Assembly: GCF_037038585.1 (NCBI RefSeq)
Contig: NW_027288512.1
Span: 186,001-250,000, forward strand
Reading direction: 5' to 3'
Origin: Patagioenas fasciata
Taxonomy: Eukaryota; Chordata; Aves; Columbiformes; Columbidae
DNA: 64,000 bases
The notes below the pieces were generated by a model. The model did no database searches. It worked only from the letters and a program-made list of their open reading frames with translations, and had not been told where the DNA came from. Shown here piece by piece: positions 1 through 11,946 of this stretch (the stretch's first letter is position 1; each line of letters opens with the position of its first letter). Position numbers and translations under genes: made by a program.

Positions 1-3000
1 ATGGGATCAGGGGACAATGGGGGGTCCTGGGACGTTATAATGGGCCCTCGGGAAAAAAGGGGTCCACATGGTGCCACAATGGGCCCTGGGGACAACGGGG
101 GTCCACATGGATGCCACAATGGACACTGGGGACAAGGGGGTCCCCAGGATGTCACAATGGGCCCTGGGGACAACGGTGGCTCCTGATGTCACAATGGGCC
201 CTGGGGACACAGGTGGTCCCCAGGATGTCACAATGGGCCCTGGGGACAAAGTGGGGTCCTAAGATGTCACAATGGGCACTGGGGACAAAGGGGGTCCCCA
301 TGGTGCCACAATGGGCCTTGGGGACAATGGGGTCTCCCCAGGATGTCACAATGGGCCTTGGGGACAAAGGGGTGTCCCCTGAATGTGCATAATGGGCCCT
401 GGGGACAAAGGGTGGTCGCCGGGATGTCTCAGTGGGCCCTGGGGACAATGGGGTGTCCTGGGATGTCACAATGGGCCCCAGTGACAAATGGGGTCTCCAC
501 GGTGTCACAATGGGCCTTGGGGACAAAGGGGGGTCCCCAGGATGTCACAATGGGCCCCGGGGTCAAAGGGGTCCCCAGGATGTCACAATGGGTACTGGGG
601 ACAAAGGCGGGGTCCCCATGGTGTCACAATGGACCCAAGTGACAGGACGAGTCCCCACGGTACCACTATGGGCCCTGGACACCAGGGGGTTCCCCGGATT
701 TCACAATGGGCCCTGGGGACAAGGGGGGTCCCCAGGATGTCACAATGGGCACTAAGGACAACGAGGGGTCCTGGGATGTCACAACGGGCCCTGGGGACAT
801 TTGGGGTCCCCAGAATGTCACAATGGGCCCTGGGAACAATAGGGGGTCCTGGGACGTCACAATGGGCCCTGGAGTAAAGGGGGGTCCCCAGGATGTCACA
901 ATAGGCCCTGGGGACAAAGAGGAGTCCCCTGAATGTCATAATGGGCCCTGAGGACAAGGAGGGTCTCCACGGTGTCACAATGGGCCCTGGGGACAATGGG
1001 GGGTCCTGGGATGTCACAATAGGCCCTGGGGACAAAGGGGGTCCCCATGATTTCACAATGGGCCCAGGGGACAATGGGGCATCCTGGGACGTCACAATGG
1101 GCCCTGGGGACAAAGGGGGTCCCCATGGTGTCACAATGGCCCTGGGGATAAAGGGGGACCCCAGGATGTGTATAATGGGGCCTGGGGACAATGGGGGGTC
1201 CTGGGATGTCACAATGGGCTCTGGGGACAATAGGGGGTCCTGGGACGTCACAATGGGCCCTGGAGAAAAGGGGGGGTCCTGGCATGTCACAATAGGCCCT
1301 GGGGACAAAGGGGGTCTTCAGGATGTCACAATGGGCCCATGGGACAAAGGGGGTCCCCAGGATGTCACAATAGGCCCTGGGGAAAAAGAGGGCTCCCCAG
1401 GATATCACAATGGGCCCTGGGGACAAAGGGGGCTCCCCAGGATATTACAATGGGCTCTGGTGACATAGGGGTCCCCAAGATGTCACAACGGGTCCTGGGG
1501 ACAAGGCGGGTCCCAAGGATGTCACAATGGGCACTGGAGACAAAGGGGGGGTCCCCACGGTGCCACGATGGGCCCTGGGGACAAGGGGGTCCCCAGGATG
1601 TAACAATGTGCCCTTGGGACAATGGGGGCTCCTGCGATGTCACAATGGGCCCTGGGGACAAAGGGAGGCCCCAGGATGTCACAATGGACCCTGGGGACAA
1701 AAGGGGTCCCCGGGATGTCACAATGGGCCCAGGGGACAACGAAGCATCCTGGGACGCCACAATGGGCCCGGAGAAAAAGGGGGGTCCCCAGGTTGTTCAC
1801 AATGGGCCCTGGGGACAATGGGGGTCCTGGGATGTCACAATGAACCCTAGGGACAAAGGGGGTCCCCAGGATGTCACAATGGGCCCTGGGGATAAAGGGG
1901 ACTCCCCAGGATGTCACAATAGGCCCTGGGGACAAAGGGGGTCCCCAGGATGTCACAACGGGCCCTGGGTACAAGGGGGGTCCCACCCTGTCACAATGAG
2001 CACTGGGGACAAAGGGGGTCCCCAGGATGTCACAATGGGCACTGGAGACAAAGGGGGGGTCTCCACGGTGCCACAATGGGCCCTGGGGACAAGAGGGTCC
2101 CCACGGTTTCACAATGGGCCCTGGGGACAAGGGGGATCCCCGCCCTGTCACAATGGGCCCTGGGGACAAGGGGGATCCCCGCCCTGTCACAATGGGCCCT
2201 GGGGCCAAAGGGATCCCCAGGATGTCACAATGGGCCCTGGGGACTGCGGGGGGTACTAGGATGTCACAATGGGTCTTGGGGACAAAGGGGGTACCCAGGA
2301 TGTCACAATGGGCCCTGGGGACAATGGGGGGTCCCCAGGATGTCACAATGGGCCCCGGGGACAAAGTAAAATCCTGGAATGTCACAATGGTCCCCAGTGA
2401 CAAAGGCGCTCCCCATGGTGCCACAATGGGCCCTGGGGACAAAGTGGGTCCCCAGGATTTCACAATGAGCACTGGGGACAAAGGGGGGTCCCAGGATGTC
2501 ACAATGGGCCCTGGGGACAAGGGGGGGTTCCCATGGAGTCACAATGGGTCCTGGGGACAACGAGGTGTCCTGGGACGTCACAATGGGACTTGGGGACAAA
2601 GGGGGTCTTCCACAGTCTCACAATGGGCCCTAGAGACAAGGGGAGATCCCCAGGATGACACAATAGGCCCTGGGGACAAAGAGGAGTCCCCCTGAATGTC
2701 ACAATGGGCCCTGGGGACAAGGGGGGTCCCCATGGTATCACAATAAGCCCTGGGGGCAAAGTGGGGTCCTGGGATGTCACAACTGGCCCCAGTGACAAAG
2801 GGTGTCCCCATGGTGCCACAATGGGCCCTGGGGACAAAGACGGTCCCCAGGATGTCACAATGGGCTTTGGGGACAAGGCGGGGTCCCCAGGATGTCACAA
2901 TGGGGTCTTGGGACAAAGGGGGTCCCCAGGATGTCACAATGGTCCCTGGGGACAATGGGGGGTCCTGGGACATCACAATGGGCCCTGGGGACAAAGGCGG

Positions 3001-6000
3001 TCCCAGGGTGTCACAATAAGCCATGGGGACAAGGGGGGTCCCCAGGATGTCACAATGGGCACTGGGGACAAAGGGGGGTCCCCACGGTGCCATGATGGGC
3101 CCTGGGGACAAGGGGGTCCCCAGGATGTCACAATGGGCCCATGGGACAAAGGGGGTACCCATGGTGTCACAATGGGCCCTGGGGACAACTTGGGGTCCTG
3201 GGATGTCACAATGGGCCCCGGTGACAAAGGGGGTCCCCGTGGTGCCACAATGTGCCCCTGGGACAAAGGGGGTCCCCAGAATGTCATAATGGGCACTGGG
3301 GACAAGGGGGGTCCCCAGGATGTCACAAGTGGCCCTGGGGATAAAGGGGGTCCCCATGGTGCCACAATGTGCCCCTGGGACAAAGGGGACCCCAGGATGT
3401 CACAATAAGCCCTGGGGACAAGGGGGGTCCCCAGGATGTCAGAATGGGCCCTGGGGACAACGCGGGGTCCTGGGATGTCACAATGGGCCACGGGGACAAA
3501 GGCGATCCCCATGGTGTCACAATGGGCCCTGGGGACTGCGGGGGGTACTAGGATGTCACAATGGGTCTTGGGGACAAAGGGGGTACCCAGGATGTCAGAA
3601 TGGGCCCTGGGGACAATGGGGGGTCCCTTGAAGGTCACAATGGGCCCATGGGACAAAGAGGGTGCCCACGGTGTCACAGTGGGCCCTGGCGACAAAGGGG
3701 GTCCCCAGGATGTCACAATGGGCCCCGGGGACAAAGTAAAATCCTGGAATGTCACAATGGTCCCCAGTGACAAAGGCGCTCCCCATGGTGCCACAATGGG
3801 CCCTGGGGACAAAGTGGGTCCCCAGGATTTCACAATGAGCACTGGGGACAAAGGGGGGTCCCAGGTTGTCACAATGGGCCCTGGGGACAAGGGGGGGTTC
3901 CCATGGAGTCACAATGGGTCCTGGGGACAACGAGGCGTCCTGGGACGTCACAATGGGACTTGGGGACAAAGGGGGTCTTCCACAGTCTCACAATGGGCCC
4001 TAGAGACAAGGGGAGATCCCCAGGATGACACAATAGGCCCTGGGGACAAAGAGGAGTCCCCCTGAATGTCACAATGGGCCCTGGGGACAAGGGGGGTCCC
4101 CATGGTATCACAATAAGCCCTGGGGACAAAGTGGGGTCCTGGGATGTCACAATTGGCCCCAGTGACAAAGGGTGTCCCCATGGTGCCACAATGGGCCCTG
4201 GGGACAAAGAGGGTCCCCAGGATGTCACAATGGGCTTTGGGGACAAGGCGGGGTCCCCAGGATGTCACAATGGGGTCTTGGGACAAAGGGGGTCCCCAGG
4301 ATGTCACAATGGTCCCTGGGGACAATGGGGGTTCCTGGGACATCACAGTGGGTCCTGGGGACAAAGGCGGTCCCAGGGTGTCACAATAAGCCATGGGGAC
4401 AAGGGGGGTCCCCAGGATGTCAGAATGGGCCCTGGGGACAAAGGAAGTCCCCAGAATGCCACAATGGGTCCTGGAAAGAAGTGGGGTCCCCACGGTGTCA
4501 CAATGGGCCTGGGGGACAAAGGGGGGTCCCCAGGATGTCACAACGGGCCCTGGGGACATTTGGGGTCCCCAGAATGTCACAATGGGCCCTGGGAACAATA
4601 GGGGGTCCTGGGACGTCACAATGGGCCCTGGAGTAAAGGGGGGTCCCCAGGATGTCACAATAGTCCCTGGGGACAAAGAGGAGTCCCCTGAATGTCATAA
4701 TGGGCCCTGAGGACAAGGAGGGTCTCCACGGTGTCACAATGGGCCCTGGGGACAATGGGGGGTCCTGGGATGTCACAATAGGCCCTGGGGACAAAGGAGG
4801 TCCCCATGATTTCACAATGGGCCCAGGGGACAATGGGGCATCCTGGGACGTCACAATGGGCCCTGGGGACAAAGGGGGTCCCCATGGTGTCACAATGGCC
4901 CTGGGGATAAAGGGGGACCCCAGGATGTGTATAATGGGGCCTGGGGACAATGGGGGGTCCTGGGATGTCACAATGGGCTCTGGGGACAATAGGGGGTCCT
5001 GGGACGTCACAATGGGCCCTGGAGAAAAGGGGGGGTCCTGGCATGTCACAATAGGCCCTGGGGACAAAGGGGGTCTTCAGGATGTCACAATGGGCCCGGG
5101 GGACAAAGGGGGTCCCCAGGATGTCACAATAGGCCCTGGGGAAAAAGAGGGCTCCCCAGGATATCACAATGGGCCCTGGGGACAAAGAGGGGTCCACAGG
5201 ATGTGCACAATGGGCCCTGGGGACAAAGGGGGCTCCCCAGGATATCACAATGGGCTCTGGTGACATAGGGGTCCCCAAGATGTCACAACGGGTCCTGGGG
5301 ACAAGGGGGGTCCCAAGGATGTCACAATGGGCACTGGAGACAAAGGGGGGGTCCCCACGGTGCCACGATGGGCCCTGGGGACAAGGGGGTCCCCAGGATG
5401 TAACAATGTGCCCTTGGGACAATGGGGGCTCCTGCGATGTCACAATGGGCCCTGGGGACAAAGGGAGGCCCCAGGATGTCACAATGGACCCTGGGGACAA
5501 AAGGGGTCCCCGGGATGTCACAATGGGCCCAGGGGACAACGAAGCATCCTGGGACGCCACAATGGGCCCGGGGAAAAAGGGGGGTCCCCAGGTTGTTCAC
5601 AATGGGCCCTGGGGACAATGGGGGTCCTGGGATGTCACAATGAACCCTAGGGACAAAGGGGGTCCCCAGGATGTAACAATGGGCCCTGGGCACAAACGGG
5701 ATCCCCATGATGTCACAATGGGCCTTGGAGACAAGGGGTGTCCCGCCCTGTCACAATGGTGCCTGGGGACAAAGGGCTCCCCAGGATGTCACAATGGGTC
5801 CTGGGGACAAAGGGGTCCCCACGGTGTCACAATGGGCCCTGGGGACAAGGAGGGTCTCCACGGTGCCACAATGGGCCCTGGGGACAAGAGGGTCCCCACG
5901 GTTTCACAATGGGCCCTGGGGACAAGGGGGATCCCTGCCCTGTCACAATGGGCCCTGGGGCCAAAGGGATCCCCAGGATGTCACAATGGGCCCTGGGGAC

Positions 6001-9000
6001 TGCGGGGGGTACTAGGATGTCACAATGGGTCTTGGGGACAAAGGGGGTCCCCAGGATGTCACAAGTGGCCCTGGGGATAAAGGGGGTCCCCATGGTGCCA
6101 CAACGTGCCCCTGAGACAAAGGGGTCCCCAGGATGTCACAATAAGCCCTGGGGACAAGGAGGGTCCCCAGGATGTCAGAATGGGCCCTGGGGACAACGCG
6201 GGGTCCTGGGATGTCACAATGGGCCACGGGGACAAAGGCGATCCCCATGGTGTCACAATGGGCCCTGGGGACAAGGGGGTCCCCAGGATGTCACAATGGG
6301 CTCATGGGATAAAGGGGGTACCCACGGTGTCACTATAGGCCCTGGGGACAACGGGGGGTCCCCACGGTGCCACGATGGGTCGTGTGGACAAGGGGGTCCC
6401 CAGGATGTTCACAACGGGCCCTGAGGACAAAGGGGGTCCCCACGGTGTCACAATGGTCCCTGGGGACAACACGGGGTCCTGGGATGTCACAATGGGCCCT
6501 GGGGACAAAGGCGGTCCCCAGGATGTCACAATAAGCCCTGGGGACAAGGGGGGTCCCCAGGATGTCACAATGGGCACTGGGGACAAAGGGGGTACCCACG
6601 GTGTCACTATAGGCCCTGGGGACAACGGGGGGTCCCCACGGTGCCACGATGGGCCCTGGGGACAAGGGGGTCCCCAGGATGTTCACAATGGGCCCTGGAG
6701 ACAATGGGGTGTCCCCAGGATGTCACAATGGGCCCTGGGGACAAAGAGGGTCCCCAGGATGTCACAATCGGCCCTGGGGACAAAGGGGGGTGCACATGGT
6801 GTCAAAATGGGCCCTGGGGACAAAGGGCGTCCCCAGGATGTCACAGTGGGCCCTGGGGACAAAGTGGTCCCCATGGTATCAGAATGGGCCCTGGGGACAA
6901 AGAGGGGTGCCCTGAATGTCACAATGGGCCCTGAGGACAAAGGGGGGTCCCCAGGATGTCGCAATGGGCCTTGGGGACAATGGGGGGTCCTAGGATGTCA
7001 CAATGGGCTCGAGTGACAAATGGGGTCTCCATGGTGTCACAATGGGCCCTGAAGACAAAGGGGGTCCCCTGAATGTCACAATGGGCCCTGAGGACAATGG
7101 GGGTTCCTGGAACGTCACAATGGGCCCTGGGGAGAAAGGGAGGTCCCCAGGATGTCACAATGGGCCCTGGAGACAATTGGGGGTTTTGGGATGTCACGAT
7201 GGGCTCTGACGACAAGGGGAGGTGCCCATGGTGTCACAATGGGTCCTCAGTGACAAGGGGGGTCCCTATAGTGTCACAATGGGCTCTGCAGACAATGGGG
7301 GGTCCTGGGATGTCACAATGGGCACCAGTGACAAAGGGGGTCCTCATGGTGCCACAATGGGCCCTGGGGAGTAAGTGGGGTCCTGGGATGTCACAATGGG
7401 TCCTGGGGACAAAGGGTGATCCTTTGATGTCACAAGGGGCCCTGGAGGCAAGGGGGTCCCCAGGATGTTACAATGGGCCCTGGGCACAAAGGGGGGTCCC
7501 CATAGTGTCACAATGGGTCCCCAGTGACAAAGGGGTCCCCACGGTGCCACGATGGGCCCTGGGGACAAGAGGGGGTCCCCATGGTGTCACAATGGACCCT
7601 GGGGTCAAAGGGGGTTCCCAGGACATCACAATGGGCTCTGGGGACAATGGGGATCCTGGGACATCACAATGAGCCCTGGGGACAAGGGGGGGTCCTGGGA
7701 CGTCACAATGGGTCCTGGGGACAAAGCGGTTCCCCAGGATGTCACAATGGGCCCCGGGGACAAAGCAGGGTCCTGGGACGTCACAATGGGCCCTGGAGAC
7801 AAAGGGATTCCCCAGGATGTCACAATGGGCCCTGGGGACAAAGGGGGTCGCCACAGTGTCACAATGGTCCCTGGGGACAAAGGAGATCCCCACAGTGTCA
7901 CAATGGGCCCAGGGGACAAAAGGGGGACCCCAGGATGTCACAATGGGCCCAGGGGACAATGGGGGGTCCTGGGACGTTATAATGGGCCCTCGGGAAAAAG
8001 GGGGTCCACATGGTGCCACAATGGGCCCTGGGGACAACGGGGGTCCACATGGATGCCACAATGGACACTGGGGACAAGGGGGTCCCCAGGATGTCACAAT
8101 GGGCCCTGGGGACAACGGTGGCTCCTGGGATGTCACAATGGGCCCTGGGGACACAGGTGGTCCCCAGGATGTCACAATGGGCCCTGGGGACAAAGTGGGG
8201 TCCTAAGATGTCACAATGGGCACTGGGGACAAAGGGGGTCCCCATGGTGCCACAATGGGCCTTGGGGACAATGGGGTCTCCCCAGGATGTCACAATGGGC
8301 CTTGTGGGGAAAGGGGTGTCCCCTGAATGTGCATAATGGGCCCTGGGGACAAAGGGTGGTCGCCGGGATGTCTCAGTGGGCCCTGGGGACAATGGGGTGT
8401 CCTGGGATGTCACAATGGGCCCCAGTGACAAATGGGGTCTCCACGGTGTCACAATGGGCCCTGGGGATAAAGGGGGGTCTCCAGGATGTCACAATGGGCC
8501 CAAGTGATGAGTCCCCACAGTGCCACTATGGGCCCTGGAGACAAGGGGGGTCCCCAGGATGTCACGATGGGGCCTGGGGACAACGAGGGGTCCTGGGACG
8601 TCACAATGAGCCCTGGGGAAAAAGGGTGGTCCCCATGATGTCACAATGGGCACTGGAGACAGTGGGGGGTCCTGGGATGTCACAATGGGCCCTGGGGACA
8701 AAGTAAGGTCCTCGGCTGTCACAATGAGCCCGGAGGACAAGGGGGGTCCCCAGAATTTCACAATGAGCACTGGGGACAAAGTGGGGTCCTGGGATGTCAA
8801 AATGGGCCCTGGGGACAAAGGGGGTCCCTTAATTGTCACAATGGGCCCTGGGGACAAGGGGGGTCCCTTAATTGTCACAATGGGCCCTGGGGACAAAGTG
8901 GGGTCCTGGAATGTCACAATGGGCCCAGAGGACAAAGGGGGTCCCCATGGTGCCACAGTGGGCCCTGGGGACAAAGGGGGTCCTGAGACGTCACAATGGG

Positions 9001-9977
9001 CCCTGGGGAAAAGGCAGGGTCCCCACGGTGTCACAATGGGCCCTGGGGACAATGGGGGGTCCTGGGATGTCACAATGGGCCCCAGTGACAAAGGGGGTCC
9101 CCATGGTGCGACAACGAGCTCTGGGGATAAAGGGGGTCTCCAGGATGTCACAATGGGCCCTGGGGACAAAGGAAGTCCCCAGAATGCCACAATGGGTCCT
9201 GGAAAGAAGTGGGGTCCCCACCGTGTCACAATGGGCCTTGGGGACAAAGGGGGGTCCCCAGGATGTCACAATGGGCCCCGGGGACAAAGAGGTCCCCAGG
9301 ATGTCACAATGAGTACTGGGGACAAAGGCGGGGTCCCCATGGTGTCACAATGGACCCAAGTGACAGGACGAGTCCCCACAGTACCACTATGGGCCCTGGA
9401 GACCAGGGGGTTCCCCGGATTTCACAATGGGCCCTGGGGACAAGGGGGGTCCCAGGATGTCACAATGGGCACTGGGGACAACGAGGGGTCCTGGGACGTC
9501 ACAATGAGCCCTGGGGAGAAAGGGGGGTCCCCACCCTGTCAGAAGGGACCCTGGGGACAAGGTGGGGTCCTGGGATGTCACAATGGGCCCTGGGGACAAA
9601 GGGGGTGTCCATGGTGCCACAATGGGCCCTGGGGAGTAGGGGGGGGGGGGTCCCCTCGGTGCCACGATGGGCCCTGGGGACAAGGGGGTCCCCAGGATGT
9701 CACAATGGGCCTTGAGGACAAATTGGGGTTCTGGGATGTCACAATGGGCCCTGGGGACAAAGGGGGTCCCCAGAATGTCACAATGGGCCCTGGGGACATT
9801 TGGGGTCCCCAGAATGTCACAATGGGTCCTGGGGACAATGGGGGATCCTGAGACGTCACAATGGGCCCTGGGGACAAAGTGGGTCCCCATGGTGTCACAA
9901 TGGCCCTGGGGATAATGCAGGGTCCCCAGGATGTCACAATGGCCCCTGGGGACATTAGGGGTCCCCACAGTTTCACG
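1..9977 (+). repeat. 39-bp minisatellite, forward block A
   Basis: This is a tandem array of about 256 imperfect 39-bp units in the G-rich orientation. A typical unit contains CACAATGGGCCC, then TGGGGACAAAGGGGGTCCCC, then AGGATGT or one of several variants (TGGGACGT, ATGGTGT, TGAATGT). Variant units recur in the same order at long distances, so there is higher-order structure: the order seen from base 1 restarts at about 7945, a block near 1.3-1.9 kb recurs about 3.8 kb later, and a block near 2.5-3.0 kb recurs about 1.37 kb later. A G run of about ten bases sits near 9640. Thirteen-residue-period reading frames (for example MGPGDKGGPQDVT) stay open because 39 is divisible by three. They exist on both strands, so I do not call them genes. 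The array runs off the left edge of the window. Confidence 0.97.
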
Positions 9978-10030
9978 ATCTTAACCCTTGACACCCCCCA
10001 ACTACTGGGTCCTTAGGGTTACTCCCGGGT
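9971..10030 (+). repeat. Left inverted-repeat junction flank
   Basis: About 60 bases running from the last array unit into unique DNA are the reverse complement of 16053-16112. The shared stretch includes GATCTTAACCCTTGACACC and CTACTGGGTCCTTAGGGTTA, and ends at CTCCCGGGT, where the two flanks diverge. Identity therefore extends about 50 bases beyond the satellite on each side. The two arrays were thus copied together with their flank as an inverted duplication; similar arrays alone would not share the flank. The flank contains one TTAGGGTTA. Confidence 0.9.
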
Positions 10031-10395
10031 CCCTCCTGAACTGAATCCCCGCCCGAACTCCTGGGTCTGATAGAGGGCACGAACATTTTAAGGGTTAACA
10101 AAACATAATTGGGTGCCCACTAACGAGCCAACACTTTAGGGCTGAGCCACACGAGCCCTTAGTTCAGAGCTTTAGGTGAACTCATGGTAAGGAAACCAGA
10201 ACCCAGCAGTGCCAGGATCAGGAGTTTTACGGCACCAGCTGTGAACTCGAGGGGACGAGAGAACCGAGATTTACAGCAAAAAGGGGGTGCCAGGCTGGGT
10301 TCAACCGACCTGGAGCTTGGGTCCCAGTCCATTCAACACAAGGAGCCAAACCTGAGGAAGCTGAAGGAGCCTTCATCCAAAGACCCCTCCTCCAG

Positions 10396-10414
10396 AGCAC
10401 CAGGTGGCGCCGCG
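10396..10414 (+). promoter_or_regulatory. CTCF-like motif 1
   Basis: AGCACCAGGTGGCGCCGCG closely matches the core vertebrate CTCF consensus (CCACCAGGGGGCGC-like), with the CACCAGG and GGCGC blocks in place. A second, weaker match follows six bases later. The motif match is seen in the sequence. Binding is inferred. Confidence 0.5.
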
Positions 10415-10419
10415 CAGGC

Positions 10420-10434
10420 GAACAGGGGGCGTCC
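10420..10434 (+). promoter_or_regulatory. CTCF-like motif 2
   Basis: GAACAGGGGGCGTCC contains the CAGGGGGCG core of the CTCF consensus, in the same orientation as the motif immediately upstream. The flanks match less well, so this is a weaker candidate. Confidence 0.35.
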
Positions 10435-10520
10435 AGGCGGAGACTACGGCAGTGATGAGCGGGAAAGGTTATGGATGTGCGCGGGCGCTCTGGGGTCGTT
10501 GGGACACGAGCACCTCGCTG

Positions 10521-10528
10521 TATTTAAA
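10521..10528 (+). promoter_or_regulatory. TATA-like box
   Basis: TATTTAAA sits in otherwise GC-rich unique DNA and is followed 25-35 bases later by GC-rich sequence that could hold a start site. No clear exon was found downstream before the C-rich satellite begins, so what it would drive is unknown. Confidence 0.3.
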
Positions 10529-10680
10529 CGCAGCTCCTGCCGCTCGGAGCGGCGCACGAGGGGTGGAACCATCGCTCCCCTTGCGCCCGACGGCGAAACG
10601 AACGCAGCTGCTCTGGAGCCCTGCGGGGTGTGGAGGTTCATGGCTCCGGAGGCTGTAAAGTTGTTTTTGCGCCTCCGTTC

Positions 10681-11790
10681 CCCTCATGCCCCCCCATTCC
10701 CTTCACACCGACCCCCAATCCACCCCCCACCCGACCCCCAGCTCCCCCCCCCACCCCGACCCCCAATCCACCCCCCACCCCGACCCCCAGCTCCCCCCCC
10801 CCACCCCGACCCCCAATCCACCCCCCACCCGACCCCCAGCTCCCCCCACCCCGACCCCCCAATGCCCCCCAGTTCCTCCCCAGACTGACCCCCAATGCCC
10901 CCTCACACCGACCCCCAAGGCCGCCCCCGCACACCAACCCCCCAGTTCCCCCCTCAAACACCGACCCCCAATCCCCCCCCGGACCCTAATTCCCCCTCGC
11001 ACTGACCCCCAACGCCCCCCACACCAACCCCTAATGCCCCTCACATCGACCCCCAAATCCTCCCCAGACTGACCCCTCAAATCCTCCCCAGACCAACCCC
11101 CAACTTCCCCCCCACACCGACCCCCAATTCCCCCTCACACCGACCCCCAATGTCCCCCCCCCCACACCAGACCCCAATTCCCCCACACACCGACCCCCAA
11201 TTCCCCCCCACACTGATCCCCAATGCCCCCCCACACACCGACCCCCAATTCCTCCCCAGACTGACCCCCAATGCCCCCTCACACCGACCCCCAAGGCCCC
11301 CCCTGCACTGACCCCCCCACACCGACCCCCCAATTCCCCCCTCAAACACCGACCCCCAGTGCCCCCCCACTGGACCCTAATTCCCCCTCGCACCGACCCC
11401 CAATGCCCCCCACACACCGACCCCCAGTTCCTGCCCCCCACACCAACCCCTAATGCCCCTCACATCGACCCCCAAATCCTCCCCACACTGACCCCTCAAA
11501 TCCTCCCCAGACCAACCCCCAACTTCCCCCACACCGACCCCCAATTCCCCCTCACACCGACCCCCCAAGCCCCCCCCACCGATCCCCAATTCCTCCCCAC
11601 ACCGACCCCCAATGTCCCGCTCACACCGACCCCCAGTTCCTCCCCCACACCGCCCCCCAATTCCCCCCTCACACCGACCCCAAATCCCCACCCCCACACT
11701 GCCCCCCAAATCCCCCCCTCACGCCGACCCCAATTCCTCCCCCCACACCGACCCCCAATGCCCCTCACGCCGACCCCCAGTTCCCCTCAC
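10681..11790. repeat. C-rich minisatellite (CACCGACCCCCAAT type)
   Basis: This is an imperfect tandem array of short units of about 20-25 bases built on CACACCGACCCCCAATTCCC, with long C runs on the + strand. It is strongly strand-asymmetric, with almost no G apart from the CG in CCGACC. The complementary strand therefore has many G4-capable G runs. Proline-rich frames through it are an artefact of composition. Confidence 0.93.
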
Positions 11791-11799
11791 AACCTCCAC

Positions 11800-11946
11800 C
11801 AAAACGGCGGCGCCTCCCCCTACTCCCTCCCGCCTTTTCCCGCCACACACTCCCGGCACGTGACGCCGGCGAGGGGGCGTGGCCGGCGGCGAGGGGGCGT
11901 GGCCGCGGCGCCGGCGGGCGGGAAGCGCCGGGGCGGGAAGCACCGG
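11800..11946 (+). promoter_or_regulatory. CpG-island promoter and candidate non-coding exon 1
   Basis: This is a dense CpG stretch with typical TATA-less promoter elements: TTTTCCCGCC at 11835 (E2F-like), CACGTGAC at 11857 (E-box), two copies of GAGGGGGCGTGGCC at 11871 and 11891 (SP/KLF-like GC boxes), and GCGGGAAG at about 11917 and 11933 (E2F-like). It ends at CACCGG followed by GTGAGGAG at 11947, a good splice donor. I infer transcription starts around 11.88-11.94 kb, with a short untranslated first exon ending at 11946 that joins the acceptor at 13193-13194. The motif and donor matches are seen; the start site is inferred. Confidence 0.5.

Larger units (their letters stand above)
10031..10680. 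other. Unique sequence with promoter-like elements
   Basis: This is single-copy sequence between the inverted junction and a C-rich satellite. No exon with convincing borders is visible. Several reading frames are open (a 234-codon frame starts at 10184 and runs into the satellite), but none looks like a conserved protein. The notable items are two CTCF-like motifs near 10.4 kb and a TATA-like box at 10521, listed separately. The stretch just after the junction (10021-10070, ACTCCCGGGTCCCTCCTG...) resembles the short repeat at 46050-46195. Confidence 0.7.

Noticed and set aside
1..9851. Hundreds of long open frames with 13-residue periodicity (MGPGDKGGPQDVT, MSQWALGTKGVPR, CHNGPWGQRGSPG) through all 39-bp blocks
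   Set aside because: A 39-bp unit without stops yields open frames in several frames on both strands automatically. There is no start context, splice pattern or frame preference, and single-base indels shift frames freely.
10540..10680. Structured RNA gene downstream of the TATA-like box
   Set aside because: No conserved snRNA, tRNA, 7SK or snoRNA box arrangement was recognised.
10184..10888. 234-codon frame starting in unique sequence
   Set aside because: Its C-terminal part is satellite-derived, start context is weak, and the N-terminal part has no recognisable features.
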